Assembly: GCA_008000375.1 (NCBI GenBank)
Contig: SMOI01000226.1
Location: 4,242 to 52,525 of the forward strand
DNA: 48,284 nucleotides
Source: Poteriospumella lacustris
Taxonomy: Eukaryota > Sar > Chrysophyceae > Chromulinales > Dinobryaceae
Direction: 5' to 3'
Position numbers and translations under genes: made by a program. The notes under the pieces were generated by a model. It saw only the letters and a list, made by a program, of their open reading frames with translations, was not told where the DNA came from and did not search any database. Below are positions 20,201 to 29,019 of this stretch, piece after piece. The stretch's first letter is position 1, and every line of letters begins with the position of its first letter.

Positions 20201-20632
20201 GCACGGGTTCTCCGACAGAATGCCCACGCGCTCCGCCAGGTCGGCCAACGGCACTGCGAAGTAGTGGCGGTACTTGCGGTAGTTGATGATCGAGATGCGG
20301 ATGAGGTAGAAGGCGTGCACGACGAAGAAGATGGTCAAATAGAAGAGAATGATATGCACGAAGTCGATGGCGACGATGGTGTCGTACATCGAACTCGACG
20401 GACTCTCGTTGGCCGCCTCGTACATGATAATTCCGAAGCTGATGACACCCATCAACATCAGCTCCTTGTAGATGATCTGAAGCATCTTCGAGTAGGCATA
20501 GCTCTCCTCGAGAAGGTACTCCAGCACCTCGGTGATGTACTCAAACAGAATAATGAATGCCACCACGGCTACGAAGGTCTTCAGGGAGAGAATTGGGTCC
20601 AAGCTCTGGATCAAACCGAATTTAAACCCCAT
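17246..20632 (-). CDS. MLO-like multi-pass membrane protein with C-terminal EF-hands (intronless paralogue)
   Basis: Single exon, 1128 aa. The N-terminal 330 residues align closely with the MLO-like protein at 8809-13264 (MGFKFGLIQSLDP, IYKELMLMGVISFGIIMYEA, HIILFYLTIFFVVHAFYLIRI, FNYPAYIAGCYERYALKT). A Ser/Gly/His patch (about 260) sits in an extracytoplasmic loop. A long polar insert (about 400-720) separates the first and last TM groups; the latter includes FFHSPEAYARAIEFGIMANCLFMAIWVTNMI. A coiled-coil-like region follows, then EF-hand 1 DSDGSGYIDRDE (1038-1049, canonical) and EF-hand 2 (1074-1086), where Gly replaces Asp at loop position 1. It has no intron at the two places where its paralogue has them. 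Likely a plasma-membrane Ca2+-linked protein. Confidence 0.83.
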   Translation of the reverse strand: MGFKFGLIQSLDPILSLKTFVAVVAFIILFEYITEVLEYLLEESYAYSKMLQIIYKELMLMGVISFGIIMYEAANESPSSSMYDTIVAIDFVHIILFYLTIFFVVHAFYLIRISIINYRKYRHYFAVPLADLAERVGILSENPCSIGNLLFRSDFVLLSSLRDKVEFKMVQSVFHALYLVPKNFNYPAYIAGCYERYALKTINRTFLSWVMFLLVIIVNFLRLYIGYNCTIHQSSSAHRYLLEEDLLGGGTSYGGGSHYGSGTGTGSSSHHSAESTAEEDENCRKLTVREFLAAGGMVVLYNVILLIVSRIYKLRLVHMAGTEGSHDFSDFLAHIHQHEQFEKATNKAVHRFTTKRFLDDINKEMATDEHGNDEEDEEEFVHRIGKAVKGFTRWMRDWMASVRLAVRVCLVSCFCPERKAKIDRARSSKSVFGGGAAARRKSSEGAAGVELSPTTGDAHSPAWHASVASSLALRKKGGHQKKSNIRDRIRVDFHRPLPLARSKLLHLDDTDLCNIVNPIDHAHEGKSESDPSAGDALLRHKSRMLEAVVQSQIEESRQAAIAEKKKSKLHMSHYGGAPTATADPAASGEDTVGKGIELLKKNQRQAAGDADADATRGGVTRLRSEASMNPSRVRLPEEAVGSGLKSTGSFAADSPSSRQRRQVVAFGADDSPASSLSNSADEDDRVAPPPKAGALAQRGSAVLNVRAAGSRANVQQSASHYDRVGARAVDDVELGLRLEHADGYGAGDEDDEAQYGVEDVDGDELLGREVYLLCPVRSYRAQVKGYNPDKDALREELAQSGYKAPGAADHGAAQAFFNRIYFFHSPEAYARAIEFGIMANCLFMAIWVTNMITISKDVHHDEDYEVLAQIGMVVPILTTFYILPFITETASLLVALSDLNLGVVKKVLEGTVETAELVREVRREVMECSGEMEELNPERLDNLHREYQTVLSEMQLLNAQILKYQSQLAALGPSVAQQKARRSSVNQVDGATLAATIADLETLRASKIKTMTDLKFQIDNFASEGRKEFIADLFAELDSDGSGYIDRDEFRALLRKLELTYNNHKFKLLFRAIDGDDGNGKISEDELKKFLFPTTHSLIEDIDHAMVTLEQHQTNRNDAVHRHHNSHF

Positions 20633-20848
20633 TTTAGATCCGTTTTAACGAAGAAAAAAATAAAATGCCTCACAGCAAGGGAGACCCTTCGAGACAGTCG
20701 GTGACGAGGTCAATAGTCCCAGCCACTCCGGCGGTCCAAAGAGTTGTGGATGATCTCTCCATATTTCGTCGTGTGACAGAGCTGCGTTGACCCGTTGACC
20801 CCCACCAGTGGCTGCGTTGAATCCGAGGCCTGACATGCTGACGACGAC

Positions 20849-20862
20849 GGGCGTTTCGTTTT
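20849..20862 (+). promoter_or_regulatory. GGGCGTTTCGTTTT initiator-like element
   Basis: Recurring motif with G in place of A in the core, 130 nt upstream of the glycosyltransferase ATG at 20979. Confidence 0.4.
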
Positions 20863-20978
20863 TAGTGGTTGCTCCGCTGCTGTCGGCTGCTGGGGCGAGT
20901 CAATGGTGCGTCAACGTTGGCTGGACCAGAATCAAAAGGATTTCACCATCACCATTTGCTAAGACCATACCTTTGACC

Positions 20979-22433
20979 ATGGCAATTGGTTCGCTCCTGC
21001 GGCGAGGGCAAAAACTGTTCCGAGCGTCGCTACTGGCGGCCGTACTCGCCGTCCTCCTCGTGGACGTGAGGTACAACGCCGTGTCTGCACAGAGCCTTGA
21101 GCCGTTCGCGAAAATGGTGGGCAGCTCTTTCTGTATGTATTTGGCTTATAAATTCATCCTTCCGCGGAAATACTTCAATCTGTGTGGGCCTCCTACGTGC
21201 GGTTGGGATGACTGGCAAGACGCCCTGCAGCAGAGCTCGAACCACACGCAACAACAGCGATATGTGGTCAGTTATTCACACAATGGATTCGGAAATCAGC
21301 TGTGGGAACACTCGGTAGCTTTTATGGTCGCCGAGAGTCTAAAGGCGAAGCTGCTCATCGCGGTCATCCCCGACAACTTGTCGCCCGGCGGCTTCAGTCC
21401 GCCCAACACCTGGAGTGGAATGAGCGCCATGGAACGGCTGTTGCCGTCCGAATTTCTGTATGAATCGCTTCCGGCGGATTCGCCTATCCGATCCTTGTGC
21501 GACAACGAAACCTTCTTCGCCTCCGATCGACCGGTCGACTGGCGCAACAAAAACTACTCGTCCAACTTCCGCCCGCAGCTGCACAGCCTCCTCACCGACC
21601 CGAAGCCTCGGTGTTTAAAGCTGTTGGGCTATTTTCAAAACTTGCCGCTATGCCAGGACGATGCACGCAGGCTGTGGACGGACCGCCTCCTGGCCAACTT
21701 CACGATGCGGCCGGGCGACAACGACATCTCCATTTACTTGCGCTGCATCCCGCGCCACTACCACTTCAACAACGTGCAGTTTTATGAATCCATTCTGAAC
21801 CACACCAAGTTCGATCGCATTTGGCTGTTTCAGGCGCCCGAATGCCCCAACAAACTGTCCGACAACCCCGCGAAGGACAGCTTGGTGACCTCGGTCGTGC
21901 GGCTTCTGCGCGAGCGATACAACGCCACCAGGTAATGACTGGACTGCCCCATTGCACTAATAGGATGTATACTGACAGCTACTGCTGCTAGGTGGCCTGC
22001 ATACGAAGGACCGGACGACACGACGGCGCTGCTGCACGACTTGGCGGGGCTGGCCATGTCGAAGAAGCTGATTCTGCCGATCTCCTCGTGGGCCTTCTGG
22101 GCCGGCATGTTCTCCAACGCCACGGAGATTCACGTGAACGCCCCTCCTATTCACCCGCTGATGCCGCACAACTCGCAGTACATCTACCATGACGAGAAGA
22201 ACCGCATGTTCTTCGGTCGGTACAACGCCACCGCCAACGACATCGAGTACGAGATCAAACCGGACGTCGAGTTCACTCCGTCGATGGCCCAGAAGCTCCG
22301 CAATCGCGGACAAAGCAATCACCACGGAGGTAACGCCACGGTGGGTGGCGACGGACACCATCACCACCGCGGAGGAGGCGATCACGGCAAACACGGCCAC
22401 GGCAAGGGCCACGCCAAGCTGCCGCCGCAGTAA
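20979..22433 (+). CDS. Membrane-anchored putative glycosyltransferase with GNQL motif
   Basis: Exons 20979..21931 and 21992..22433 (60-nt intron, Arg codon split), 464 aa. I choose ATG 20979 because it has an accATGg context and is followed directly by a basic patch and a hydrophobic anchor (about residues 14-32). The frame is open back to 20808 but through sequence that looks like 5' leader, including the initiator-like motif. The motif HNGFGNQLWEHSVAFMVAE (about 95-115) resembles the G-x-G-N-Q-L nucleotide-sugar motif of alpha-1,2- and O-fucosyltransferase-like GT-B enzymes. N-glycosylation sites (NHT, NYS, NAT) fit a lumenal domain. The C-terminal 45 residues are His/Gly-rich and could bind metal. 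Acceptor and donor sugars are unknown. Confidence 0.72.
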
Positions 22434-22454
22434 ATATAGGCACCTCGGTCCGTC

Positions 22455-22459
22455 TGTAA
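22455..22459 (+). terminator. TGTAA, possible poly(A) signal
   Basis: TGTAA 22 nt after the stop of the preceding gene. Same reasoning as at 4351. Confidence 0.3.
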
Positions 22460-22625
22460 ATCCTCGTCGCTCAGTAGCTTCAGTCGTTATGATGGCGTCA
22501 ACTCTCAGGTGGCTGTCTGTGACAGCGAGCGACGCCCAGTGACCAAGAGACAGACGCCACTCGCCGTGGACCGCACCGTGGACCCGGGCCGCCCCGTGGC
22601 AGTGGCGGCGGCGGGCGTTACGGAA

Positions 22626-24329
22626 ATGGCAGCAGCCACTGTAGCCACTGGAGCCACAGCGTCGCCGTCGCCGTCAGCGAAGGAAACAGATCGCGACCTG
22701 AGCACCGAGAAACAGAGAACCAACACGCGGCTTTGGCGGCAGGGCGATGTTCTGAGAGCGATCAGAACTTTTCTGTGTACCCCTCACTGGAAGCAACGGA
22801 TTGAGATGCAGGGAGGGTCGTGGAAGCGCTCCTCGAGCCAAGGAGAAACATCCTCCAAACCTTCGCTGCTGCGAAGCACTTCGTTGCATAAGCCGCGTCG
22901 TACTTTTCCAGAAACCTATGTCAACGCTGCTGGCAAGACGGTGCCGATGGAGGTGTCTATTCCGGTGTCTGCGGTCGAGGACATCATTCAGCAGGAGCTG
23001 AAGTGTCCCATTTGCCTCGGCACCATTCAAGGCACCAGCACTGTCACGGCCTGCTTGCATCGCTTCTGCTCGGACTGCTTGCATAAGTCGCTGCGCGGCA
23101 ACTTGAACGGTTCGAAGCAGAATCACGACTGCCCCAGCTGCCGCTTCAAGTTGCCGTCGAAGCGGTCCACGCGGCCCGACGGCGACTTCGACGGCATCAT
23201 CCGCGTGCTGACGACTGCCATGGACAAGTATCGCAGCGCCAATCCTACTCCGTCGCCGCGCAAGGCAGCAGCCGCGCCAGATGTGCGACCGGTGCGCCAG
23301 GCGTCGCAGCAGTCGCGCGACGAGGACGACGACCGGCCCTTCGACATCAGGCAGTTCCAGCGGTCGCACTCCGCCGCGGTCGCCGCCTTCCGCGAGAAGC
23401 AGAAGGAGAAGATGAAGGAGGTGCGCCAGCAGATCGCGAAGTACCAGGCGAAGGCGGCCAACCCGCCACCGCCGCCGGGCAGCCGCCCGTCGCTGCTCGC
23501 GTCTGTCGCTCGCACCGCCGGGGTCGCCTCGAGCTCGTCGGCCGCGCAGTCGTCCAGGACGAGCCATTCCAAGTCGCAACTGGGAGCACAGCCTGCGCAC
23601 CCACCTGCGAGCAGTGCGCCGGAGGTGCTGCGCGTCAACGTGGCGCTGTTTCCGTTCGTCTCCGCCGCCGTCCATGTCGCTGAGCTGGCGCCGCTCGCTT
23701 CGTCCGTAGCGGAAGGAGAGCCGACCGGCGCGTCTGCAGCACCGGCAACAGAGGCCAGCCAGTCGAACGAACCTGGCGCCGAGGAGGCCGCAGACGAGGC
23801 GGTGCCAGCTGTTGGCGCTAAGCGGCCGCGGTCGCCGACGGGCGAGAGCCCAGACCCCGACGCGAAAGCCGCCAGACCGACGCCGGTGGACGACCACTGG
23901 GCGGGCGAACCGCTGCCACCGCTGGCGCTGCCCTATCTGCGCATCCCCGAGACGCTCACCGTACAAGTGCTGAAGGAATACGTCGCCGCGCGGCTGTCGC
24001 TGGCCGCGGACGAGCTGCGGCGCCTCGAGATCGTCTCCGTCGACGCCGAGCGGCTGCAGGCGCTGCCCGCCGACCAATCGCTGCTGCAGGTCGTGCAGAC
24101 GGCGTGGCGCGGCAGCGGCCGCTTCTTCCTATATTACCGCCTCGCAGCGCCCGCCGTCGCCGCAGCGATCGCCTCGCAGGCCGCCAACGCAGCCGCCGCA
24201 GCCGATGCGGCGGAGACGACCACCGGCGACGCTGTTGCGCGTCACGACGACGACGAGGGCGCGAAGCCGCCGGATGCGGCGACGGCGATGGACGTCGACG
24301 CGCCGACCACCGCCGCCACGACGCAATGA
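22626..24329 (+). CDS. RING1/PRC1-type RING-RAWUL E3 ubiquitin ligase
   Basis: Single exon; 567 aa from ATG 22626. ATG 22806 (MQGGSW) is an equally good start, because residues before it look like leader sequence. The RING finger (about 127-175) reads CPICL, CLHRFCSDCL and CPSCR, followed by KRSTRPDGDFDGIIRVL, the RING1/DRIP-like extension. A Ser/Pro/Ala-rich middle contains a Lys/Glu coiled segment (KQKEKMKEVRQQIAKYQ). The C-terminal RAWUL ubiquitin-like domain (about 433-510) shows LPYLRIPETLTVQVLKEYV and ends FFLYYRL. In animals and plants RING1 ubiquitinates histone H2A within Polycomb repressive complex 1; a nuclear role is expected. An Ala/Thr/Asp tail follows. The partner BMI1-like RING is not in the window. 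Confidence 0.85.
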   Translation: MAAATVATGATASPSPSAKETDRDLSTEKQRTNTRLWRQGDVLRAIRTFLCTPHWKQRIEMQGGSWKRSSSQGETSSKPSLLRSTSLHKPRRTFPETYVNAAGKTVPMEVSIPVSAVEDIIQQELKCPICLGTIQGTSTVTACLHRFCSDCLHKSLRGNLNGSKQNHDCPSCRFKLPSKRSTRPDGDFDGIIRVLTTAMDKYRSANPTPSPRKAAAAPDVRPVRQASQQSRDEDDDRPFDIRQFQRSHSAAVAAFREKQKEKMKEVRQQIAKYQAKAANPPPPPGSRPSLLASVARTAGVASSSSAAQSSRTSHSKSQLGAQPAHPPASSAPEVLRVNVALFPFVSAAVHVAELAPLASSVAEGEPTGASAAPATEASQSNEPGAEEAADEAVPAVGAKRPRSPTGESPDPDAKAARPTPVDDHWAGEPLPPLALPYLRIPETLTVQVLKEYVAARLSLAADELRRLEIVSVDAERLQALPADQSLLQVVQTAWRGSGRFFLYYRLAAPAVAAAIASQAANAAAAADAAETTTGDAVARHDDDEGAKPPDAATAMDVDAPTTAATTQ

Positions 24330-24580
24330 GCAGCGCAGACGAGACGCAGTCGCTCGGGCGGGCCGCCGCCCGCTTCACTTTGTATGTACAGTTTACATCC
24401 GCCGGACGGCCGCGACGCGCGCGCGCACATCGCTGCGCTGTCGCCGCCGCCGGACAAAACGCCGCCCCGCGGGGAGGCGGCGCGTGTCGCTACGCTAAGC
24501 TCACTACCGATCGCTCTTCTTGTAACAGCCAACGCCCCTCGACGAACAACACACCGCCCCCACAACAGACGCGGCGGCCC
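24330..24580. terminator. Convergent 3' interval with TGTAA/TTACA signals
   Basis: 251 nt between RING1 (+) and the TPR gene (-). It contains TTACA at 24393-24397 (TGTAA for the minus-strand gene, 188 nt past its stop) and TGTAA at 24521-24525 (192 nt past the RING1 stop). No gene is seen. Confidence 0.35.
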
Positions 24581-27496
24581 TCAGCGGCCGTACGCCGGCA
24601 GCGAGATGCGCACGCGGCGCGCGTAGATGATCGGGATCCAGAACATGCGGAAGATCTTCGCCCAGTGGCGGCGCTGGCGCCGCAGCAGGCAGTGCAGGCA
24701 GCTGCACCCGCCGTTCGGCGCTGCGCGCGCGGCCGCCGCCGCCGGTGAGTCGAGCAGCGTGCGCGCACGGCGCTCCATCATGCGCTTCAGCGAGCGCTGC
24801 TGCGCCGTGAGCGGAATGGGCGTCACGCGGCGGCCGCGCCGCGCCAGCAGTGCCAGAACCTTCTTCGCCCTCGACGGCCGCGCGCCTCGGTCGCTCGGCG
24901 CACGCGCTGCGCTCGACGGTCGGCGAGCCCCGCCGCAGTCGCCGCTGCCGTCGCTGCGCGCGTCGTCGTCGCTGGCCGCGGCGAGTGGCGCAACCGGCGC
25001 CGTCGCGTCGGTCGCCGTGACGGCCGCTGCGTCAGCGTCGACATCGGCGTCGACGGGCCCCGGCTCGTTCGGCACCAGCAGCGACGGGACGCTCATCGGC
25101 GAGCGGATGAAGTCGACGAAGAGCCGCGCGTCCGTCGTGCGCTTGTCCCACGGGCCCCAGAACTCCTCGCGCAGCACGACCAGCTGCTGCGCGATGTACT
25201 CCGCGTCGGCGTACTGCCCGACGAAGCGGAAGAGCCGCGCGAGGTGCTGCGCCGTCGCGATGGAGACCGAGTCGGGCACCAGTCGCGACGCCGCCAGCTT
25301 CGCTGTGTCCGACACGCGGGACGCGGTGCTGGTGCACGTGTCGAAGCTCGTGAGCGAATCGGCGGCGCGGCAGGCGTCGTCGCCCTCGCCGCAGGCGTCG
25401 CCGTCGAGCACCGCCGCGGCGAGGTCCTCCTCGACGCTCAAGAGGCTCGCGTCGTAGCCAGCGGCGTCTCTGCAGCCGCCGCTGTCGACCTCCGCGTCGC
25501 ATGGCGCGCTGCCATCGCCGTCGCCGTCGCTGTCGCCATCGCCATCGCCGGAGCGCCCGCGCAGCCGCCGCGCGGGGCTGCTCGACGCAGACAGCGGCCG
25601 GTTGCGGCGCAGGTAGAGGTGGTGCAGCGGGTGCTTGCGGTACTTGGCCTCCTCGAGGTACATCTCCTCGCGCAGCCGCAGCTGCTCGAGGAAGATGAAC
25701 TCGGCGTCCTCGAGCTGCTGGTTCTGCAGCAGCTTCTCGGCGCAGCCGATGAGGAACTCGCTGCGGCTCTCCTTCGTCTTGAGGAACGCCAGCAGCGGCG
25801 AGATGACCGCGAGGATGCGGTCGCGGCCCTCGGGCGAGATGCCGTCCATGTGCTGCAGGAAGTCGCTGAGCACGGCCTGGCCCTCGTCCAGGCGGCCGAG
25901 CTGGAACAGACACTCGAACAGGCCGTATTTGCTGTCCAGCGTCAGCGGGTGGCCCGGGCCCAGCAGCGCCGTCTGCGTGTCCACGACGCGCTGAATCAGC
26001 CGCATCGCGGCGCTGCGCCGCCCCAGGCGGACGTAGCTCTGCGCGAGGGTGCGGCAGGTGTCCATGGTGACGTCGCAGTCGGACGGGCCGAAGACGCGCT
26101 CCATGCGCGGCACGATGTCCTCGGCGATGTCCTTCGCGCGCTCGAAGCTGCCCTCCACCGACTCGCAGCGCAGCAACAGCTTCGCCCAGTGCAGGTGGAT
26201 CTTCAGCGACTCAGGGTGGTCTCTGCCGAAGAGCGCGGCCGCGCGCGTCGCGACGTTCTCCATGCCGAAGAGCGCCTCCTCCACGCGGCCGTCCGAGAAG
26301 GCCGACAACACGTTGCGCACGAGGTTCGCGAAGCCCTTCTCGGTTGAGAACTCGTTCAGACGCGCCTGCACCTGCGCTGACGCGCGGCCGAAGGTGTCCT
26401 CGTGCAGCTCCTGCGCCTTGTTGAGCATGTCCTCGGCGTCGGACAGGCGGAACTGCAGCACCTGCACGTCGCTGACGCTGATCATCGCCTGCACGATCAT
26501 CAGCGGTGAGGCCGTCTCGCACTGCTGCAGTATCGACAGGGCCCGCTGAAGAGCCGTCTCTGCGTCCTCCAGGCGACGCTGGGAGCCCAGCAGGAGGCCG
26601 TAGTGGGAGTAGGCCAGGCCGGTGTACTGGTGGATCGGACCGAGGTGCTGCGTCGAGAAGTCGATCGCCTCTTTGATGATGGGCCACGCCTCCTCCACGC
26701 GCTGCATCTCGTACAGAATGGCCACCAGATCGACCATGTACAGCATACGCCGTTCGAAGAGCGACGCGTCGTCGTCCATCTGCCGCAGCTTGTTGAGCGC
26801 CGAGCGCAGGTAGCGCTCGGCCTCCGAGTGGCTGCCCGCGTCCATCAGCGAGCGAATGATCTCGTGCATCTTTTGCAGCATTTGCTGCGTCAAGCTCTGC
26901 AGCCGCTGTAGCTCGTCTTGGTACTGCGCGATGGGCAGCAGCGGCGCCAGCGGCGGCGGGTTCAGGCTGTAGTACCACTCGGCGCGCTCGCGCACCGCCA
27001 CACAGCGATCGTACATCTCCTCGGCCTCCCAGATCAGCGCATGGTGATAGTAGAAGATAGCTGCGCTTCGATAGCCGTCCAACAACCCATCGTAGCCGAT
27101 TTCGTCGCGAACGAAGCCGTCTTCGCTGCGGCGCAGCACCTCGAACATGATCTGCTCGCTCTCCATCCACTGGCCTCGCTGTGCCAGACGCTGCATTAAA
27201 TCAATCAACTCGCCCATTTTCGGGATCTTCACCCCCAACTGCTTCGTCTTATCCAGCTGACGGAGTCGCTCCTGGTGGGCCAGAGCGGAGGCGGTCATCT
27301 TCTTCGCGGAGCTGCTCGGCGGGTCGACCGACTTGGACGACGAATTCTTCGCCCTCATTTGCTGTACGAAGTCAGAAATGATTTCATCGTAGTCCATTCC
27401 ACTCACCGCATCGTCTTCGGGGTCTTTTCGAGAAGTTTTACGATACAACGGTGTTTCTTTGGCCTTCGAGTCGATCTCAGCCAAATTACGCCACAT
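24581..27496 (-). CDS. Large tetratricopeptide-repeat protein
   Basis: Single exon, 971 aa from the first true ATG (27496; the frame runs seven codons further only via GTG). After a charged N-terminus (1-100), residues about 105-610 form helix pairs of TPR type, such as YHHALIWEAEEMYDRCVAVRE, GSHSEAERYLRSALNKL and LRLGRRSAAMRLIQRVVDTQTALLGPGHPLTLDSKYGLFECLF. The last resembles the 42-residue kinesin-light-chain TPR. A Gly/Asp low-complexity patch (about 645-665) and an acidic region precede another TPR-like pair (about 735-770, DAEYIAQQLVVLREEFWGP). The C-terminal 100 residues are Arg-rich with a CxxC pair (CSCLHC). Probably a scaffold protein; no catalytic domain is seen. Confidence 0.75.
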   Translation of the reverse strand: MWRNLAEIDSKAKETPLYRKTSRKDPEDDAVSGMDYDEIISDFVQQMRAKNSSSKSVDPPSSSAKKMTASALAHQERLRQLDKTKQLGVKIPKMGELIDLMQRLAQRGQWMESEQIMFEVLRRSEDGFVRDEIGYDGLLDGYRSAAIFYYHHALIWEAEEMYDRCVAVRERAEWYYSLNPPPLAPLLPIAQYQDELQRLQSLTQQMLQKMHEIIRSLMDAGSHSEAERYLRSALNKLRQMDDDASLFERRMLYMVDLVAILYEMQRVEEAWPIIKEAIDFSTQHLGPIHQYTGLAYSHYGLLLGSQRRLEDAETALQRALSILQQCETASPLMIVQAMISVSDVQVLQFRLSDAEDMLNKAQELHEDTFGRASAQVQARLNEFSTEKGFANLVRNVLSAFSDGRVEEALFGMENVATRAAALFGRDHPESLKIHLHWAKLLLRCESVEGSFERAKDIAEDIVPRMERVFGPSDCDVTMDTCRTLAQSYVRLGRRSAAMRLIQRVVDTQTALLGPGHPLTLDSKYGLFECLFQLGRLDEGQAVLSDFLQHMDGISPEGRDRILAVISPLLAFLKTKESRSEFLIGCAEKLLQNQQLEDAEFIFLEQLRLREEMYLEEAKYRKHPLHHLYLRRNRPLSASSSPARRLRGRSGDGDGDSDGDGDGSAPCDAEVDSGGCRDAAGYDASLLSVEEDLAAAVLDGDACGEGDDACRAADSLTSFDTCTSTASRVSDTAKLAASRLVPDSVSIATAQHLARLFRFVGQYADAEYIAQQLVVLREEFWGPWDKRTTDARLFVDFIRSPMSVPSLLVPNEPGPVDADVDADAAAVTATDATAPVAPLAAASDDDARSDGSGDCGGARRPSSAARAPSDRGARPSRAKKVLALLARRGRRVTPIPLTAQQRSLKRMMERRARTLLDSPAAAAARAAPNGGCSCLHCLLRRQRRHWAKIFRMFWIPIIYARRVRISLPAYGR

Positions 27497-28034
27497 TGGA
27501 AAGCTGTTCTCGTTCACAATTCACGAAGAGGACTCATGCAATCACAATCACAGACGATAGGGGCAATTCAAGGTGGTATGGAAGAGGCAGGGGCTAAAAA
27601 CAATGTGCCGACGAGGTGAATTGAAATCGACGAGGACGGCGCAGCGACTGGCGGCGCCCTCGCCACACAGCGACCGCCGCCGCCGCCGCCGCCGCAGTGA
27701 GGCGCCGTCCGTCCGTGCGGCACCTGCCTCGTCGTCGTCGTCGTCGTGGCCCTCTGCCTCGTCGTCGCCGTCGTCGCTGTCGTCGCCGCTGGAGCAACGA
27801 TCGCCAAAGAACAAAGAACCGAACACGCACGAGCCATTCTGCATGGGAAGCTTGCACAGCACAACTTTTCTGCTGTGCATCAGTCAGTGCTAGGCCTCGC
27901 GAGCAAGTGAGACGGAGTGATTGATTGTCCATCGCCGTGCAATAGCGTCACTTCAGCTACAGCGTCAGCGTTTTGTCGGAAAACTGTCTCGACGTCATCT
28001 GCTGCAGCGAGTGTGTTTCTGGACTTGCATCTTC
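27497..28034. promoter_or_regulatory. Divergent intergenic region with GCC and GTC microsatellites
   Basis: 538 nt between the start codons of the TPR gene (-) and the PLP-homeostasis gene (+), so it must hold both promoters. It includes (CCG)n at about 27674-27702 and (GTC)n at about 27729-27755. The initiator-like motif found elsewhere is absent. Confidence 0.5.
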
Positions 28035-28940
28035 ATGTCCTTTGTCACCTTCAGCGCCTGTGCTGCTTCACGAACCGTTTTCTCCTCTTCGATCCGAAGG
28101 CATCTCTCGCTGGCCCCTCGCCTGACCGCCTCCTCTCCGATCGCCTACCGCACCCCTCACCGCACAAAAATGTCAGTCTCGTTGGCAGCTCAAGGGATCA
28201 CACGCGTAGAAGGCGGCGAAGAGGACCAAGTCCTCGTCGACAACATGGCCGGCGTGCGCGAGCGCATGGACGACGCGGCGCGCGCTGCAGAGCGCGACCC
28301 CGCAGCTGTTCGACTGGTGGCCGTCTCGAAGACGAAGCCAATTGAGGACATCCGAGCGCTCTACAACGCGGGACACCGCCACTTTGGGGAGAACTACTTT
28401 CAAGAGCTGCTGGAGAAGGCGGCGCTGCTGCCCGGCGACATCTGCTGGCACTTCATCGGCCACCTGCAGTCGTCCAAGTCCAACAAACTCGTGCGCGACG
28501 TGCCCGGCCTCTTCGTGGTCGAAACCGTCGACAGCGAAAAGCTAGCGTCAAAGCTGCAGGCGGCCTGTGAGCTCGCGGGGCGCACGGCCGCTGCGCCGCT
28601 GCGAGTGCTGCTCCAGGTGGACACCTCCGGCGAGGACACGAAGAACGGCGTCGAGCCGTCGCAGGTGGCCGCGCTGGCCCAGTTCATCCGCGACCAGTGC
28701 CCACTGCTGCAGGTGCGCGGAGTCATGACCATCGGCGCGCCCGGAGACCTCACGTGCTTCGACCGCCTGGTGGAGGCGCGGAAGCTGGTGGCCGAGGCGC
28801 TGGGCGTCGCCGACGAGACGACGCTGGAGCTGTCGATGGGCATGTCCGGCGACTTCCCCGAAGCGATCGCGCGCGGGGCGACCTCCGTGCGCGTGGGCAG
28901 CACCATTTTCGGGCCCCGCGCCTATCCGTCGAAGAAGTAG
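28035..28940 (+). CDS. PLP homeostasis protein (YggS/PROSC family)
   Basis: Single exon, 301 aa from ATG 28035. The family core starts near residue 55 (VDNMAGVRERMDDAARA). LVAVSKTKP carries the PLP-binding Lys (Lys99), HFGENYFQEL and WHFIGHLQSSKSNKL are signature segments, and MTIGAP plus ELSMGMSGDFPEAIARGATSVRVGSTIFGPR close the TIM barrel. The protein binds pyridoxal phosphate and controls its supply; it has no known enzyme activity. Residues 1-45 before the next ATG (28170) are rich in Ser, Arg and Ala with no acids, fitting an organelle targeting peptide, so two isoforms by start choice are possible. The 3' end faces the GT77-like gene 79 nt away. Confidence 0.92.
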   Translation: MSFVTFSACAASRTVFSSSIRRHLSLAPRLTASSPIAYRTPHRTKMSVSLAAQGITRVEGGEEDQVLVDNMAGVRERMDDAARAAERDPAAVRLVAVSKTKPIEDIRALYNAGHRHFGENYFQELLEKAALLPGDICWHFIGHLQSSKSNKLVRDVPGLFVVETVDSEKLASKLQAACELAGRTAAAPLRVLLQVDTSGEDTKNGVEPSQVAALAQFIRDQCPLLQVRGVMTIGAPGDLTCFDRLVEARKLVAEALGVADETTLELSMGMSGDFPEAIARGATSVRVGSTIFGPRAYPSKK

Positions 28941-28961
28941 CGTCGCTGCACTGTCTGTCAC

Positions 28962-28971
28962 TGTAATTACA
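28962..28971. terminator. TGTAATTACA, shared bidirectional 3'-end signal
   Basis: A perfect palindrome between two convergent genes gives TGTAA on both strands: 22 nt past the PLP-homeostasis stop and about 49 nt past the GT77-like stop. Use for 3'-end formation is inferred. Confidence 0.4.
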
Positions 28972-29019
28972 CCGCCTCGCGGCCTCCGCCGCTCGTTCCC
29001 GCACCGACGACGGCCGCGT

